Of a stretch of 64,000 bases of DNA, positions 25,867 to 35,900 are shown in pieces. Source of the stretch: JANWYT01 sp034437555 (GTDB lineage Bacteria > Chloroflexota > Anaerolineae > Aggregatilineales > Phototrophicaceae); contig DAOTTQ010000013.1 of NCBI GenBank assembly GCA_034437555.1, positions 1-64,000 on the forward strand, read 5' to 3'. Under the pieces are notes generated by a model, which made no database searches, had not been told where the DNA came from, and saw only the letters and a list, made by a program, of their open reading frames with translations. Numbering within the stretch: position 1 is the first letter of the stretch; the number at the start of each line of letters is the position of its first letter. Made by a program: the position numbers and the translations under genes.

Positions 25867-25870
25867 AACC

Positions 25871-26098
25871 ATGACAGATAACCCAAACAACGAAAACAAC
25901 GGTGGCGAAGACTTAAACGACCGTTTAGAACGTCTTGGCGGAGAACCCGCCCCCGTCATTACCCCAGAGGAATTTGCACGCTTGCAAAAAGCAGGGCAAG
26001 TTCATATTGATGCACGTGGGCGCGTGCGTACCGCCAGCCAAAGTGGGCCCAATGCGGGCGTTTCGCTCCGTAAGCGTCGGGCTTGGTATGGTCGATAA
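25871..26098 (+). CDS. Unrecognised 75-aa hydrophilic protein
   Basis: I do not recognise this protein. It is small and hydrophilic: an Asn/Glu/Asp-rich start (NPNNENNGGEDLNDRLERLG), a TPEEFARLQKAG helix, a middle HIDARGRVR and a basic end SLRKRRAWYGR. No membrane segment is present and it is probably largely disordered. It lies about 120 bp after the E1-like gene and its last 11 bp overlap the PIMT-type gene, so translation of the two is probably coupled. Candidates are a peptide substrate of that methyltransferase or, much less likely, a modifier (a Gly sits one residue before the end). It lacks a beta-grasp pattern and the Pup GGE/GGQ end. Confidence 0.55.
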   Translation: MTDNPNNENNGGEDLNDRLERLGGEPAPVITPEEFARLQKAGQVHIDARGRVRTASQSGPNAGVSLRKRRAWYGR

Positions 26099-27272
26099 GC
26101 AATATATCGAGCAGTTACAGCAACAATTGATTACTGCCATGTGGAAAGAAGGCATGGTGGGCGTAAAGGGTTTACGAGAAGCATTTTTGGCAGTACAACG
26201 CCACATCTTCTTGCCTAATGTGCCAGTAGAAACAGCCTACACTGATGAAGCCATTCCCTTAAAGTATGACAATACGGGGATGCTTATTTCATCGTGTAGC
26301 CAGCCCAGCATGATGGCAATTATGCTAGACCAAATGGGCTTAAAAGCAGGGCATAATGTGCTAGAAATTGGCACAGCCAGCGGGTACAACGCCGCCATCA
26401 TGCAACACATTGTGGGCGAAACAGGGCGTGTTACCAGTGTAGAGATAGAAAAAGACCTTGCAGAACAATCCGAGCGCAACCTGATGAAGGCACGCATGGG
26501 GCATGTGCGCGTTGTTCACGCGGACGGCTCTCATGGGTATGCCCCACGCGCCACTTATGACCGCATTGTTGCCACAGTGGGCGTGTGGGATATTCCTAAC
26601 GCATGGACAAAACAATTGCGTGATGATGGTGCGTTGGTTGCGCCCATTTGGTTAGATGGTATTCAAGTGAGTGCAAAGTTTACTAAGCAAGCCGATGGCA
26701 CGCTCTATAGCGAGGATAATCGCGGCGCGGTGTTTGTGTATATGCGTGGCAACGAAGCCTTTCCAGACACAAGAAAGCACGTGGGCAGTACGTCCCTTAC
26801 GCTGGTTTCGGATGCGGTGCGTGATATTGATACGGTGCGCTTGCATACCCTGCTTTCGGATGATTATGGCATTTGTAACCTAGACCGCCTAACCGCCCGT
26901 GAGTATTGGAATAGCTTCCAACTGTATTTGATGCTTAATGTGCCACATCCCGCCCGTTTTGCGCTGTATTCTGTGGACGACGAAGCGCGTGCCTATGGCT
27001 TATACGGGCATGGGGTATCACTCATTTTGCCCACGAGTGCCACGTTTGCGCCTTACCAAGAACTGGGGATTGCACACTGTTTTGGCGGTACTGATGCGTA
27101 CTTGCTTATGCAAGAAACCCTAGATGACTGGAACGCCAAAAACCGCCCCAACATTAAACAACTTCGCTTACGCCTGATTCCCGTTACCGAAAGCACAGAA
27201 GCCCCCGTAATTGAAAAAGGCAAACTTTACAAACGCCGTCATCATTACCTGAACGTTTGGGTAGACGCATAA
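26088..27272 (+). CDS. PIMT-like methyltransferase with C-terminal extension
   Basis: A 394-aa protein. Residues about 1-190 are a protein-L-isoaspartate O-methyltransferase-like SAM domain: SSCSQPSMMAIML (68-80), motif I VLEIGTASGYNAA (91-103), YDRIVATVGVWDIP. The remaining 200 residues form an extra domain (YGHGVSLILP, MQETLDDWNAKNRPNIKQLR). Canonical PIMT is about 210 aa; the long form with an SSxSQP-type substrate loop resembles PIMT homologs of peptide (RiPP) clusters (resemblance, not proof). ATG 26088 overlaps the 75-aa gene; the longer ORF from 25935 is an out-of-frame shadow of that gene. Confidence 0.75.
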   Translation: MVDKQYIEQLQQQLITAMWKEGMVGVKGLREAFLAVQRHIFLPNVPVETAYTDEAIPLKYDNTGMLISSCSQPSMMAIMLDQMGLKAGHNVLEIGTASGYNAAIMQHIVGETGRVTSVEIEKDLAEQSERNLMKARMGHVRVVHADGSHGYAPRATYDRIVATVGVWDIPNAWTKQLRDDGALVAPIWLDGIQVSAKFTKQADGTLYSEDNRGAVFVYMRGNEAFPDTRKHVGSTSLTLVSDAVRDIDTVRLHTLLSDDYGICNLDRLTAREYWNSFQLYLMLNVPHPARFALYSVDDEARAYGLYGHGVSLILPTSATFAPYQELGIAHCFGGTDAYLLMQETLDDWNAKNRPNIKQLRLRLIPVTESTEAPVIEKGKLYKRRHHYLNVWVDA

Positions 27273-27281
27273 AGACCGCCT

Positions 27282-27908
27282 ATGACACTCATTACCCTAC
27301 AGCACGTTCAAGAAGCCGTTAATTTAACTGATTTTGATGCACAAACCGCCCATATGCGAATGTCACCTATTCCGCGTGGTCAGCGTTGGGCAGAAGAACC
27401 GCGCAAAGCTGCCGTCTTGGTGTTGGTGTATCCACACGCCGAAGAACGCCTGCACCTAATTTTGACCAAGCGCACCGAAACCCTGCAAAAGCACAGTGGG
27501 CAAGTGAGCTTTCCGGGGGGCAAGCGTGATGAGGGCGACTATGATTATGTGGCAACCGCGCTAAGAGAAACCTGTGAAGAACTGGGAATTTGCGAAGAAC
27601 TCACTATTTTGGGGCAGTTATCGCAAGTGTATATTCCCCCCTCTAACTTTGATGTGTTTCCATCGGTGGCGTACACGCCCGTTTTGCCCACGCTTCGCCC
27701 TAACCCGTTTGAAGTGTCGGATGTTCTTAGTTTGGCGTTAGACGACTTGCTTAACCCCACTGTAAAAGGCACAGAAACACGCCACATACAAGGTTTTGAT
27801 GTACGCACGCCATATTATAGAGTTGAAGGGCATAAGGTGTGGGGTGCAACCGCCGTTATGCTAAGTGAATTTGAGGAACGCCTGCGGTGTGTGGTCGGCG
27901 TGTTTTAG
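27282..27908 (+). CDS. Nudix hydrolase, CoA pyrophosphatase-like
   Basis: A 208-aa Nudix protein. Seen: the CoAse-type signature LTKRTETLQKHSGQVSFPGG directly followed by KRDEGDYDYVATALRETCEE, which forms the Nudix helix. Family knowledge: NUDT7/NUDT8-like enzymes cleave CoA and its derivatives to phosphopantetheine and 3',5'-ADP. It starts 9 bp after the PIMT-like gene, so it may be cotranscribed; its stop is 1 bp from the convergent WD40 gene. A 3'(2'),5'-bisphosphate nucleotidase-like enzyme able to handle 3',5'-ADP is encoded at 48722 (separate unit). Confidence 0.85.
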   Translation: MTLITLQHVQEAVNLTDFDAQTAHMRMSPIPRGQRWAEEPRKAAVLVLVYPHAEERLHLILTKRTETLQKHSGQVSFPGGKRDEGDYDYVATALRETCEELGICEELTILGQLSQVYIPPSNFDVFPSVAYTPVLPTLRPNPFEVSDVLSLALDDLLNPTVKGTETRHIQGFDVRTPYYRVEGHKVWGATAVMLSEFEERLRCVVGVF

Positions 27909-27909
27909 G

Positions 27910-29802
27910 CTAGGATGCCACGCCCCAAATGTGAATGATGCCGTCTGCGCCCGCTCCAATCAGCAACCGCCCGTCATTGCTAAATGTCAGGGCGTTCATC
28001 CGTGTTAGGGGTGTACTGGGCATTAGCTGTATGCCGGTTAGCCCTTCGTAAAACTGTACTTCACCACTTGTTAGCAATACCACTAAAAGCGACCCATCGC
28101 TAGAAAAAAGCAATTGACGCACACCACCCGTTAAGAACACGCGCCATGAGGGAAAATCGCTGGCGATGTCCCATAAGCGCAAAATGCCTTCTGCGTCACC
28201 GGAAGCCAATAACGCCCCGTTGGGGTGATAGGCAAGAGAGGTAATGGGGCTTACTTGCTCGGTTAGGGTGCGCCGTGTACTGCCGTCACTTGACCAAATG
28301 TGAATTGCGCCGCGCTCATTGCCGGTGGCAAATTGTGTCATGTCGGGCTTGTACGCGCAAGACACCACGCCCGTACTATCGGCAAGCGGTAACGTAAACC
28401 CATCGCCCAATAGCACCAAGTAACTGCCCATCGCATCGCTGGCAAACGCCTGTTGATAATCGGGGGATACTGTAAGAAAGCGCAGGGGCGAACCGAACTC
28501 TTTAAGCAGGCGCGCATCGGGGCTAGGGGGTTGCCATGCGCTTACTTTACCCCCCCCAATGGGAGGATTGCCCACACCCAGCAAACTGGCGTTAGGGAGC
28601 AGGTGTGCCGAGCGCAATATGTCGCCATTTGCCAGCGATTGCACCATGCGTCCCGCCCGAATATCCCATAAACGCACGTTACCATCGGCAAGTGCCAGCA
28701 ACGCGCCATCAGGCGACAGTGACACCGAGCTACTTGCGCCAAAATGTGCCGTTAATTGTGCCAATTCCTGCCCTGTGTTGGCATCCCAAAGCCTTAGTGT
28801 GCCATCATCGCTGACAGTGGCAATTCGCGCCCCATCAGGGCTAAATGACAGCCCACGAATGATGCCGCGATGCCCCACCAAACGCGCCACTTCTGCGCCC
28901 CCTTGCGTGGCATCCCAAATTTGCACCACGTCTAGGTTTGGGTCGATTAGGCTGTGATTGGCAATGCTGACTCTGCGCCCGTCTAATGACCACTCTACTT
29001 GCTGAATGTCATTCGTCAGCGCGTCCCACACAAAGGCTTGCTCACCAAAATCAACATCCAGCGCAAGGATGCGTTGCCCACTACCGCCAATCAATAGGCG
29101 GTTACCAATGGGGTTAAATGCCACATCGGTAATACCGCCGATGGCAAGCGAATCCAAACGCCAATCATAAACCGACTTGCCCGACAGTACATCGCGTAAG
29201 TCAACGCTATAAGAGGCATTGCCTAAAGCCAGTAACTTGTTATCGGGGCTAAAGCGCACCACAAGAGGCTGATTGCCATTTTCTTCTTGCCAAAGGGTTT
29301 GTTGTGATGCCAGCTCATAAATTGCCGAAACGTTTCGGCTAGTGGCGGCGGCTATCAGCTTATCATCGTACGAGAACATCACCGAAACAACGGTGACAGC
29401 GGCTTGTGGGCTAGAGGGTTGTACTTGCCACGTTAGCAAAGGTTGTGGAATGGGAACACTAAACACCTGTACTGCGCCGTTGTCTGTGCCAATTGCCAGC
29501 AAAGACCCATCACTGTTATAAGCCAATGATGCAACAGCCCCCACTTCTAGCCGTGTAGGAGGTAACATGATATCTTGGGCGTTGTATAACCAAATACCTG
29601 CGCCCGTACCAATGGCAATGGTGTCACCACGAGGCGACCATACTAAATCGGTGGCAGCACCCGCCCCCAACGAAACAAGAGACTGCAAGCGGGGCGCGCT
29701 TGCTGCCTGAATTGGTTCTAAGTTCTGCGGGATGCCCTGTGACAAGGACGTTATCCCCATCAACAAACACATCACTAACGTGCATAGGCTACGCCGTACC
29801 AT
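27910..29802 (-). CDS. Secreted WD40-repeat protein
   Basis: A 630-aa exported protein with a signal peptide of about 22 residues, then about ten to twelve WD40/beta-propeller blades that probably form two propellers. Clear blades include LSFSPDGARIATVSDDGTLR followed by LWDANTG, and LAYHPNGALLASGDAEGILR with LWDIAS. No other domain was seen. WD40 propellers are interaction scaffolds; the partner is unknown. It is divergent from the Sua5 gene. Confidence 0.85.
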   Translation of the reverse strand: MVRRSLCTLVMCLLMGITSLSQGIPQNLEPIQAASAPRLQSLVSLGAGAATDLVWSPRGDTIAIGTGAGIWLYNAQDIMLPPTRLEVGAVASLAYNSDGSLLAIGTDNGAVQVFSVPIPQPLLTWQVQPSSPQAAVTVVSVMFSYDDKLIAAATSRNVSAIYELASQQTLWQEENGNQPLVVRFSPDNKLLALGNASYSVDLRDVLSGKSVYDWRLDSLAIGGITDVAFNPIGNRLLIGGSGQRILALDVDFGEQAFVWDALTNDIQQVEWSLDGRRVSIANHSLIDPNLDVVQIWDATQGGAEVARLVGHRGIIRGLSFSPDGARIATVSDDGTLRLWDANTGQELAQLTAHFGASSSVSLSPDGALLALADGNVRLWDIRAGRMVQSLANGDILRSAHLLPNASLLGVGNPPIGGGKVSAWQPPSPDARLLKEFGSPLRFLTVSPDYQQAFASDAMGSYLVLLGDGFTLPLADSTGVVSCAYKPDMTQFATGNERGAIHIWSSDGSTRRTLTEQVSPITSLAYHPNGALLASGDAEGILRLWDIASDFPSWRVFLTGGVRQLLFSSDGSLLVVLLTSGEVQFYEGLTGIQLMPSTPLTRMNALTFSNDGRLLIGAGADGIIHIWGVAS

Positions 29803-29939
29803 ACTTTTGCCTCATATCTTCAAACGCATTCAACCATGCTAACTTGATTGTAGGTGAAATTTGGCTTAATATCTGCAAAAGAGTCGTAAAGACTGCTATA
29901 CATAACAAAATTGTAACCATCTTAAGCGGAGCAAACCCC

Positions 29940-31004
29940 ATGACTTATAACGCAAATACCTTTTTGGCGTATGTAGACCCCATAAATCCCGACCCGCAGA
30001 CGATGGCATTGGCGGCACAAGCCATACAAACGGGGGGCTTGGTGGCATTCCCAACCGAGACCGTTTATGGTTTGGGGGCAAATGCGCATTCGCAACAAGC
30101 CGTTTCACAAATTTTTGCAGCCAAGCAACGCCCCAGCAATGACCCTCTCATTGTTCACATTGCCGACCTAGACCAATTATCCCAAGTTGCGCTTGTGAAT
30201 GATGAGCGTGTGTGGGAACTGGTGGAGCGGTTTTGGGCGGGTGCGCTAACGCTCATTTTGCCCAAGCAAAACAGCATCCCCGATAATGTAACGGCGAACC
30301 AAAACACAGTTGCAGTGAGGATGCCAAATAACCTCATTGCACAAACGCTCATTCGCTTGGCAGGATTGCCCATTGCTGCCCCCAGCGCAAACCGCTTTAG
30401 CCGTCCTTCGCCCACCACAGCACAGCACGTTTGGCATGACCTTAACGGGCATGTAGACATTATTTTAGACGGTGGCAGTACGCAGATAGGCGTAGAATCC
30501 ACCATCCTAGACCTCACACAGCCCATCCCGACGGTACTTAGGGCGGGGGGCGTAACGCTAGAAGCCCTACGCGAGCTATTACCGAATGTGGTGGTGCGCC
30601 AACTATACTTAAAAGAGGGCGAAAACGCGCCAGCATCGGGAACATTGCTAAAGCACTATTCGCCCAATGCCGAAGTGTGGCTGTTTAGAGGCGGTAACAC
30701 GGCATTAGTACATGAGCGCATGCGCCAAACCGCCGAATCATATTTGGCAGAAGGTAAGCGCGTAGGGATTTTGCTTCCTGATGACGAGCTGGGCGTGTTT
30801 ACGGGGCTTCGTGTTCAAGTGATGCTAATGGGCGAAACCAACGCACAACTGGCACGGCACCTCTTTAATGCCCTTCGTACCCTAGAGAGCGCAGGCGTAG
30901 ACATCATGCTAGTGCAGGGCTTGGATGAGGCGGGTTTGGGCTTAGCAGTTTTGGATAGGCTATATCGGGCAGCCGAAGGGCGCGTAATTGAGGTAAAAGG
31001 CTAA
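29940..31004 (+). CDS. L-threonylcarbamoyladenylate synthase (Sua5 type)
   Basis: A 354-aa protein with an N-terminal YrdC/TsaC domain (GGLVAFPTETVYGLGANAHS, KQRPSNDPLIVHI, PIAAPSANRFSRPSPTTAQH) and the C-terminal Sua5 domain (about 225-350). Family knowledge: it makes threonylcarbamoyl-AMP for t6A37 in ANN-decoding tRNAs. ATG 29940 begins just before the YrdC fold; the in-frame extension to 29700 is antisense to the WD40 signal-peptide region and has no support. The upstream GCGGAG is a moderate ribosome site. Confidence 0.9.
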   Translation: MTYNANTFLAYVDPINPDPQTMALAAQAIQTGGLVAFPTETVYGLGANAHSQQAVSQIFAAKQRPSNDPLIVHIADLDQLSQVALVNDERVWELVERFWAGALTLILPKQNSIPDNVTANQNTVAVRMPNNLIAQTLIRLAGLPIAAPSANRFSRPSPTTAQHVWHDLNGHVDIILDGGSTQIGVESTILDLTQPIPTVLRAGGVTLEALRELLPNVVVRQLYLKEGENAPASGTLLKHYSPNAEVWLFRGGNTALVHERMRQTAESYLAEGKRVGILLPDDELGVFTGLRVQVMLMGETNAQLARHLFNALRTLESAGVDIMLVQGLDEAGLGLAVLDRLYRAAEGRVIEVKG

Positions 31005-31021
31005 CAATTGCGTTAAGTTTC

Positions 31022-31050
31022 TTGCTTAGGGTGCGTTTGCGCTTTACAAT
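31022..31050 (+). promoter_or_regulatory. Promoter of the 334-aa unknown gene
   Basis: TTGCTT, 17 bp, TACAAT, ending 46 bp before ATG 31097. Confidence 0.55.
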
Positions 31051-31096
31051 GATACCTATTATTAGTCCCATTTATAGATGTGCTTGGAAGAAGCCT

Positions 31097-32101
31097 ATGA
31101 GCCAGCCTGTCACTGTCCTGCTTGATGACCGCGTGCGCCTACTTTCTGCGTCACTGGCGGTCACCAACTTTCCACAAAAAGCCCAAGAACGTAAAAAACA
31201 TCATGCCCATTCCTACGCACGCGCCAGCGTTAAGCACTTGCTGGAGGGTGGACACCGAGAACATATTGCCATCAAACAACTACAAGGCATGCTGGATAGC
31301 GGCGTTACGCTAGAATCCCTCTTTGGGCTGGTTTTTTCGTGCCAATTCCCCAGTATGACACTAGAAACACCCCCTAGCTGGATGCCTGCGGGCTGGAATA
31401 CGGCGTTGGGTGAGTTTTATACAGTGTCGGGTGTGGCAGAGTTTTGGGATAATACCCATAATGCCCGCGCCTGGCAAGAAGCTCGAACACAAGCCAACAA
31501 CATCTTTGATGATGTAAAGTTCAAAGAGTTCTTAAAGCTTTTCTTTGACGATGTGCCACAAGAATTGGTCTTTATGCCCAATATCGGTTATCCTGCCGAT
31601 TTTGAAGTGGGCTTTAGCACGCCGACCCAGCTTATTAGTGTGGTTCCACCCCAGCTTGCTTGGGGCGAAAGTGCGCCTTGGCCCTTTGATGAGGAAACAA
31701 ACATCACCCACAGTTATCGGGGTGCGCTTGCCCAATACATGCGCTTACTGCTAAAAGATTATCTCAGCAAGCACACCGATAAAGTGGCAGAAGCCTCTCA
31801 AAAAGACTTGCCCATCACCGACGCGCTTAAATCCAAGTATCCCACATGGGAAGAACAATTTACCGCGCTGTTTATTAGCGGTGGCGTGGCAATTTACCTA
31901 GAGGATTACTTTAGCAAACGCGAATCTCAAGCCTTTGCTTTGATGGAAAAACGGGCGCGTGGCATGGATATTTTGCCCGCCACCATTAGCGTGATGCGCC
32001 GTTATATGAAAGAGCGTGGGAACAAATTCCAATCGTTAGCAGACTTTTTAACGGTGTTCCCTACACAATTGCGCGTGGCGAAGAAAATTGTAATGATGTG
32101 A
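31097..32101 (+). CDS. Unrecognised 334-aa protein
   Basis: I do not recognise this family with confidence. It is a soluble protein with mixed helices and strands and no signal peptide or clear membrane helix. The middle (ELVFMPNIGYPADFEVGFST followed by PTQLISVVPPQLAWG) recalls the strand region of gluzincin-type peptidase folds, but no HExxH is present, so a catalytic role is not supported. The C-terminus is helical (EEQFTALFISGGVAIYLEDY). ATG 31097 follows GGAAG and its own promoter; an upstream in-frame start at 31022 overlaps that promoter and is rejected. Confidence 0.6.
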   Translation: MSQPVTVLLDDRVRLLSASLAVTNFPQKAQERKKHHAHSYARASVKHLLEGGHREHIAIKQLQGMLDSGVTLESLFGLVFSCQFPSMTLETPPSWMPAGWNTALGEFYTVSGVAEFWDNTHNARAWQEARTQANNIFDDVKFKEFLKLFFDDVPQELVFMPNIGYPADFEVGFSTPTQLISVVPPQLAWGESAPWPFDEETNITHSYRGALAQYMRLLLKDYLSKHTDKVAEASQKDLPITDALKSKYPTWEEQFTALFISGGVAIYLEDYFSKRESQAFALMEKRARGMDILPATISVMRRYMKERGNKFQSLADFLTVFPTQLRVAKKIVMM

Positions 32102-32188
32102 GTATTTTGTGCAAATGTTGCCGAATGGGATGTTTACACATACACTTGTTCATAAGGTAGTTTTCATCTACATGAGTCATTAAAGCCT

Positions 32189-32911
32189 ATGAACAGCCTA
32201 TCTCTTAACTTAAAAGTCGTCCTATTCGATAGCGATTATTATGCGCTTCAAGCCATTAACAGCTATATGGCATGGGATAGGCGCACGCGTGTTACGTTTT
32301 ATACCCATCACATTGATGAGGTGTGGCACTATTTACAGCAAGCCCCCCTAGCAGAAATGCCCGATGTGGTGGTGCTGGATAGTGACCATTTGGGCGGTGC
32401 TGAAGGCTTACTGAACACCATTAAGCAAGTGCGAAAGTTTGCCCCCAAAGCGCATATCATGTGCTTGATTCAAACGCTAGACATGCACATTATAGAGGCA
32501 AGTAGCGAAGGACAAGCGAGTGCATGCCTGCTAAAGGGTGATGTTCAATTACAAATTACGTGGGCGGTGTGCTATGCGCTTTACCACGAATTTACCGTGT
32601 CGCGCTCTGTGGCACTGCAAAGCCGTAGCACTTACCAAACGCGCCTGTATAACGCACACATTTTGCCAGAACCGCGTGAATATCCCGAAATGACAGACCG
32701 TATTCGCCAAGCGATAAAATTATGTGTCATCGAGGGGATGCCCGCGCACCTTGCCGCCGATGAAATGGGCATTAGCCTGCACACCATACGCGGTTACATC
32801 AAAGAGGGCTATCGCATTTTAGAAAGCTACGACACCGTAGAATACCCCGTAGATATGACCCCTCAAGAACGTGCCTTTATGCGCTTTACGGCGCTTAGCC
32901 AAGCAAAATAG
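32189..32911 (+). CDS. Response-regulator-like protein with HTH output
   Basis: A 240-aa protein. Residues about 8-125 look like a receiver domain: acidic FDSD (13-16), phospho-acceptor region VVVLDSD (D64 or D66), LIQT and a Lys in LLKGD (116). The C-terminal part (about 165-205) is a LuxR/sigma-4-like helix-turn-helix: EGMPAHLAADEMGISLHTIR and GYIKEGYRILES. It is probably a DNA-binding transcription regulator. No histidine kinase gene is adjacent, so the partner is unknown. Confidence 0.7.
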   Translation: MNSLSLNLKVVLFDSDYYALQAINSYMAWDRRTRVTFYTHHIDEVWHYLQQAPLAEMPDVVVLDSDHLGGAEGLLNTIKQVRKFAPKAHIMCLIQTLDMHIIEASSEGQASACLLKGDVQLQITWAVCYALYHEFTVSRSVALQSRSTYQTRLYNAHILPEPREYPEMTDRIRQAIKLCVIEGMPAHLAADEMGISLHTIRGYIKEGYRILESYDTVEYPVDMTPQERAFMRFTALSQAK

Positions 32912-32947
32912 GGGCAAATACGGCGTACTTACCCCTCTGTTTAAGCG

Positions 32948-35900
32948 TTATTCACCACCAACGTACACGGTTGTATAGAGTTCATAAGTCTGGTAGTTAC
33001 TGTCCATCACCGTAACCCGAATGTTTACAGTGGTATAACCCTGAAAGCTGTTACAATTAATATCAAATCCAATCGGCTCGTTCTGAACGATGGTGGGCGT
33101 AAACATTAGCTCCCCTTGATAGTTAGAGAGCGTTGTGACGTATGCGCTTACGATGTTAACTTCGCCCGCGCTCAAACGAACCGCTCCAGAGCCTGTGCCA
33201 CCAAAGAAATCGCATGTAAACGATTCCTCTAGCACCAAAGACTGATATGGCGGTTCTGTAGATGCTGGCAGCGGTTCTGGCGTGCTGGGCTGTAGTTCTA
33301 CTGGCAATTGCTCTACGGTGATGTTGCCCGCTTCGTATTGTTGCAAGTACCACGCGCTATTGTAGTACCATGCCCGAATGTCGGGGTCGGGATTATCACA
33401 TAAGCCGTACCATTCGCCTCCCACATCACACTTGTTAAGGGGTAAGTCGGGGGCGGGTGTTGGGGTGGCTTCTGTCGTTTGGGTTTGTGATGTTACAAAG
33501 CGCGATGGACTGACGGGCGGTGTTTCATCCTCATCGGCTTGATTGTTGTTTTGTGGGCGTTGATATTGGTGTTCTAGCTCGCGCAGGTTGCTAAGGGGCG
33601 TATTATTGAGCGTGTTTTGGGCTTCTCTTAGCGTGTTTACTTCTTCGTCTGTTAGAGGGCGGTTGTTGCGTGTTTCTGATGAACCGTTTAGAGCATTCTG
33701 TATGATGCTTCGTGTTGCTGTTTGTGAAGTGCTTAATTGTGCGCCATTCGCATCCACAGAAAAGGCAGTCCCCCCCACACTGGTAAGCATTTGGTCGCCA
33801 TTTTTTAGGCGTGTTACCCCTTTAAGCACTTCAAACGTCCATTGTGAAGGACGGCGCGTTGCGACCAAGCCCACATCGCCTTCGTTGGTATCAATGGCGG
33901 TGGCACTATCGCCTTGCCATAGCACCACAGAGCCTTCTGCAAGTTCGATATCATAGCCATTGATATTGAGATACGCATTGCCAAACCCATGAGGCACAAT
34001 GATAAGCACACCGTTTAACAGGCGCGTTTCTGCGCTGTCACCACTCAGAAAAATTGTTAGGCGTTCCATTGGCGCATAATAGCGTTCTTCGGGGTTAGAA
34101 ATGGGCAAGTCGGCAATTTCGGGTGCGTCATTTAGTAGCTCACGCAATACCCACCCATCCATACTATTGGGCAATAACACGCGCAACCAACGCCCGTTTT
34201 CGCTAATGCCAACGGCTTGCACTTGCGCTGCCACCTCTAAAACCTGTAACACCAGCGCATCTATGAAGGGCAATTGGCGCACATTGACACTGTTGCCCGT
34301 GATATTTTGCAAAGTCAGCGAAGGGTTTAAGGAATCGTTGCGTACAGTAACGCCCCCAAACGCCACAATTTGTACGCTCTCACTATCGCTGTTTAAGCCC
34401 GCCTGAAGGTGAAACACGGTTGCGCTAAAGGGGTCAATTGTGCCGTCTGTGTTTTCGCCGATGTTTGCGCTAAAGAGCGTTTGTGTGGATTCGATGCTCC
34501 CAACGGGTGACGGCGCACTAAGCGGGGCAGATTTGGCGTATGCGCCGTCCGGCAATGAAGTCACTCTGTTTTCTTGAGTAGAGAAGGTCGCTACCCCTTG
34601 TCCCACACAGGCACTATTTAGGCGGGCATTGGCGCAAACCTCTTTTGCCAGCACTAACGCCGATTTAATCAGTGTGGGTTGTAGATCATTGGGGGTTAGG
34701 GTGGCGGTAAGCGGTGGCGCGAAACCGTCTAACATGGGTTCAAACACTTCACGAAGCAACGCCAGAGCCGTGCTTTCGGGGGCTTGGAAGTGCCAAAGAT
34801 AGGTCATCCCATCTATCAGTGTGGCATAAAAACGCCCATGAATGGCAGTATTATTCACGGTATCGCTATAGCCAATGCTTTGCCACGTTGTAAAGTCAGA
34901 GACATAAGCGCGGTCTTGGATGTTTTGGGCGTTGGGCGCGGTGCGTGCCAAAGCCTCTGTCAGGGCTTGGAGTGGGCTGGTATTTGCGACTTCACTTAAC
35001 AGCGCAAACGTGAGCGTATCAGACGCATTAGGGGGCGTGAAGCGTGCCTGTGAAAAAGCGGTTAGCCACGTTTGCGGGATGGGGTATGGCAAATTGCGCG
35101 AAGTAAACGCATATTCCCATCGCAAGCCTTCAGTGGTTGTCAGGGCTTCGGGCGCACTGTTTAGCCCACTATCCACCGCTACCGAAACCGCATCATAGCC
35201 ACTAATGCCCGCAAAGGTCGTTATCAAGAAGCCTAATTCGTACGTGCCATCGGGGGGCGCGACTTCTATAAATTGCAAGTCGCCAACGCGATAGGCGTTA
35301 CCTGCTTCGGGCTTGGTGTTGCCGTTGCCCAAGACAAAATACTGGTATGCCGTAAATTGCCCATCGGGTTTAAGCGTAATGGGCGCGTAAGTGATGCCTG
35401 TTTTACGGACTGCGCTAAGGATGTTGCTGGCGCGGTCAAATGAAAGCGTTATCTCAAGGGGCGTTGGGGTGCTATCGTCCTCATAAAGCCCATCTATGAC
35501 GAGCGATTGTTCGGTACGTACCACTAGCTCATTTGCGCCACTGCTGCCGTCCGTTACTTGCCATAAGGTAAATGGTTCCCATCTAAACTCGGAGATGTCG
35601 ATACCACTTTTCCAGTAATTCACCTGTTCAACGCCTTCTTCAAAGCTTACAACGGTGAGGATGTCGGTATTTAAGAGGCGTTGCTTACGACCATCTTGGC
35701 GCAAAACATCCACGATAAAAGAGCCGTTATAAAGGTTACGCCCGCGCACTTGCAAGCCCACAACTGGGACAAATTGTGCGTTGGCTTGGGGTGTGCTGGT
35801 GGTCACTGTGACTTCTGGGGCTTGGGGTGGATGATAAGACAACAGGCTTTCTTCTACACGCCACAGGCGCGGGCTAACCACGTTAAAATAGTCACTTAGC

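Noticed and set aside
25935..26087. N-terminal extension of the PIMT-like protein
   Set aside because: This frame runs inside the 75-aa gene in another register, starts from a non-ATG codon without a ribosome site and adds residues not typical for PIMT.
25871..26098. 75-aa protein as Pup
   Set aside because: It is hydrophilic and Glu-rich at the start like Pup, but it lacks the GGE/GGQ end and no PafA, Dop or proteasome gene is present.
29700..29939. Extended start of Sua5
   Set aside because: It overlaps the opposite WD40 signal-peptide region; the YrdC fold begins properly at 29940.
31097..32101. Zinc metalloprotease for the 334-aa unknown protein
   Set aside because: No HExxH or other convincing metal motif was found.
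34784..35198. + strand ORFs antisense to the giant clostripain-like gene
   Set aside because: No ribosome sites, no recognisable domains, and codon pattern explained by the opposite strand.
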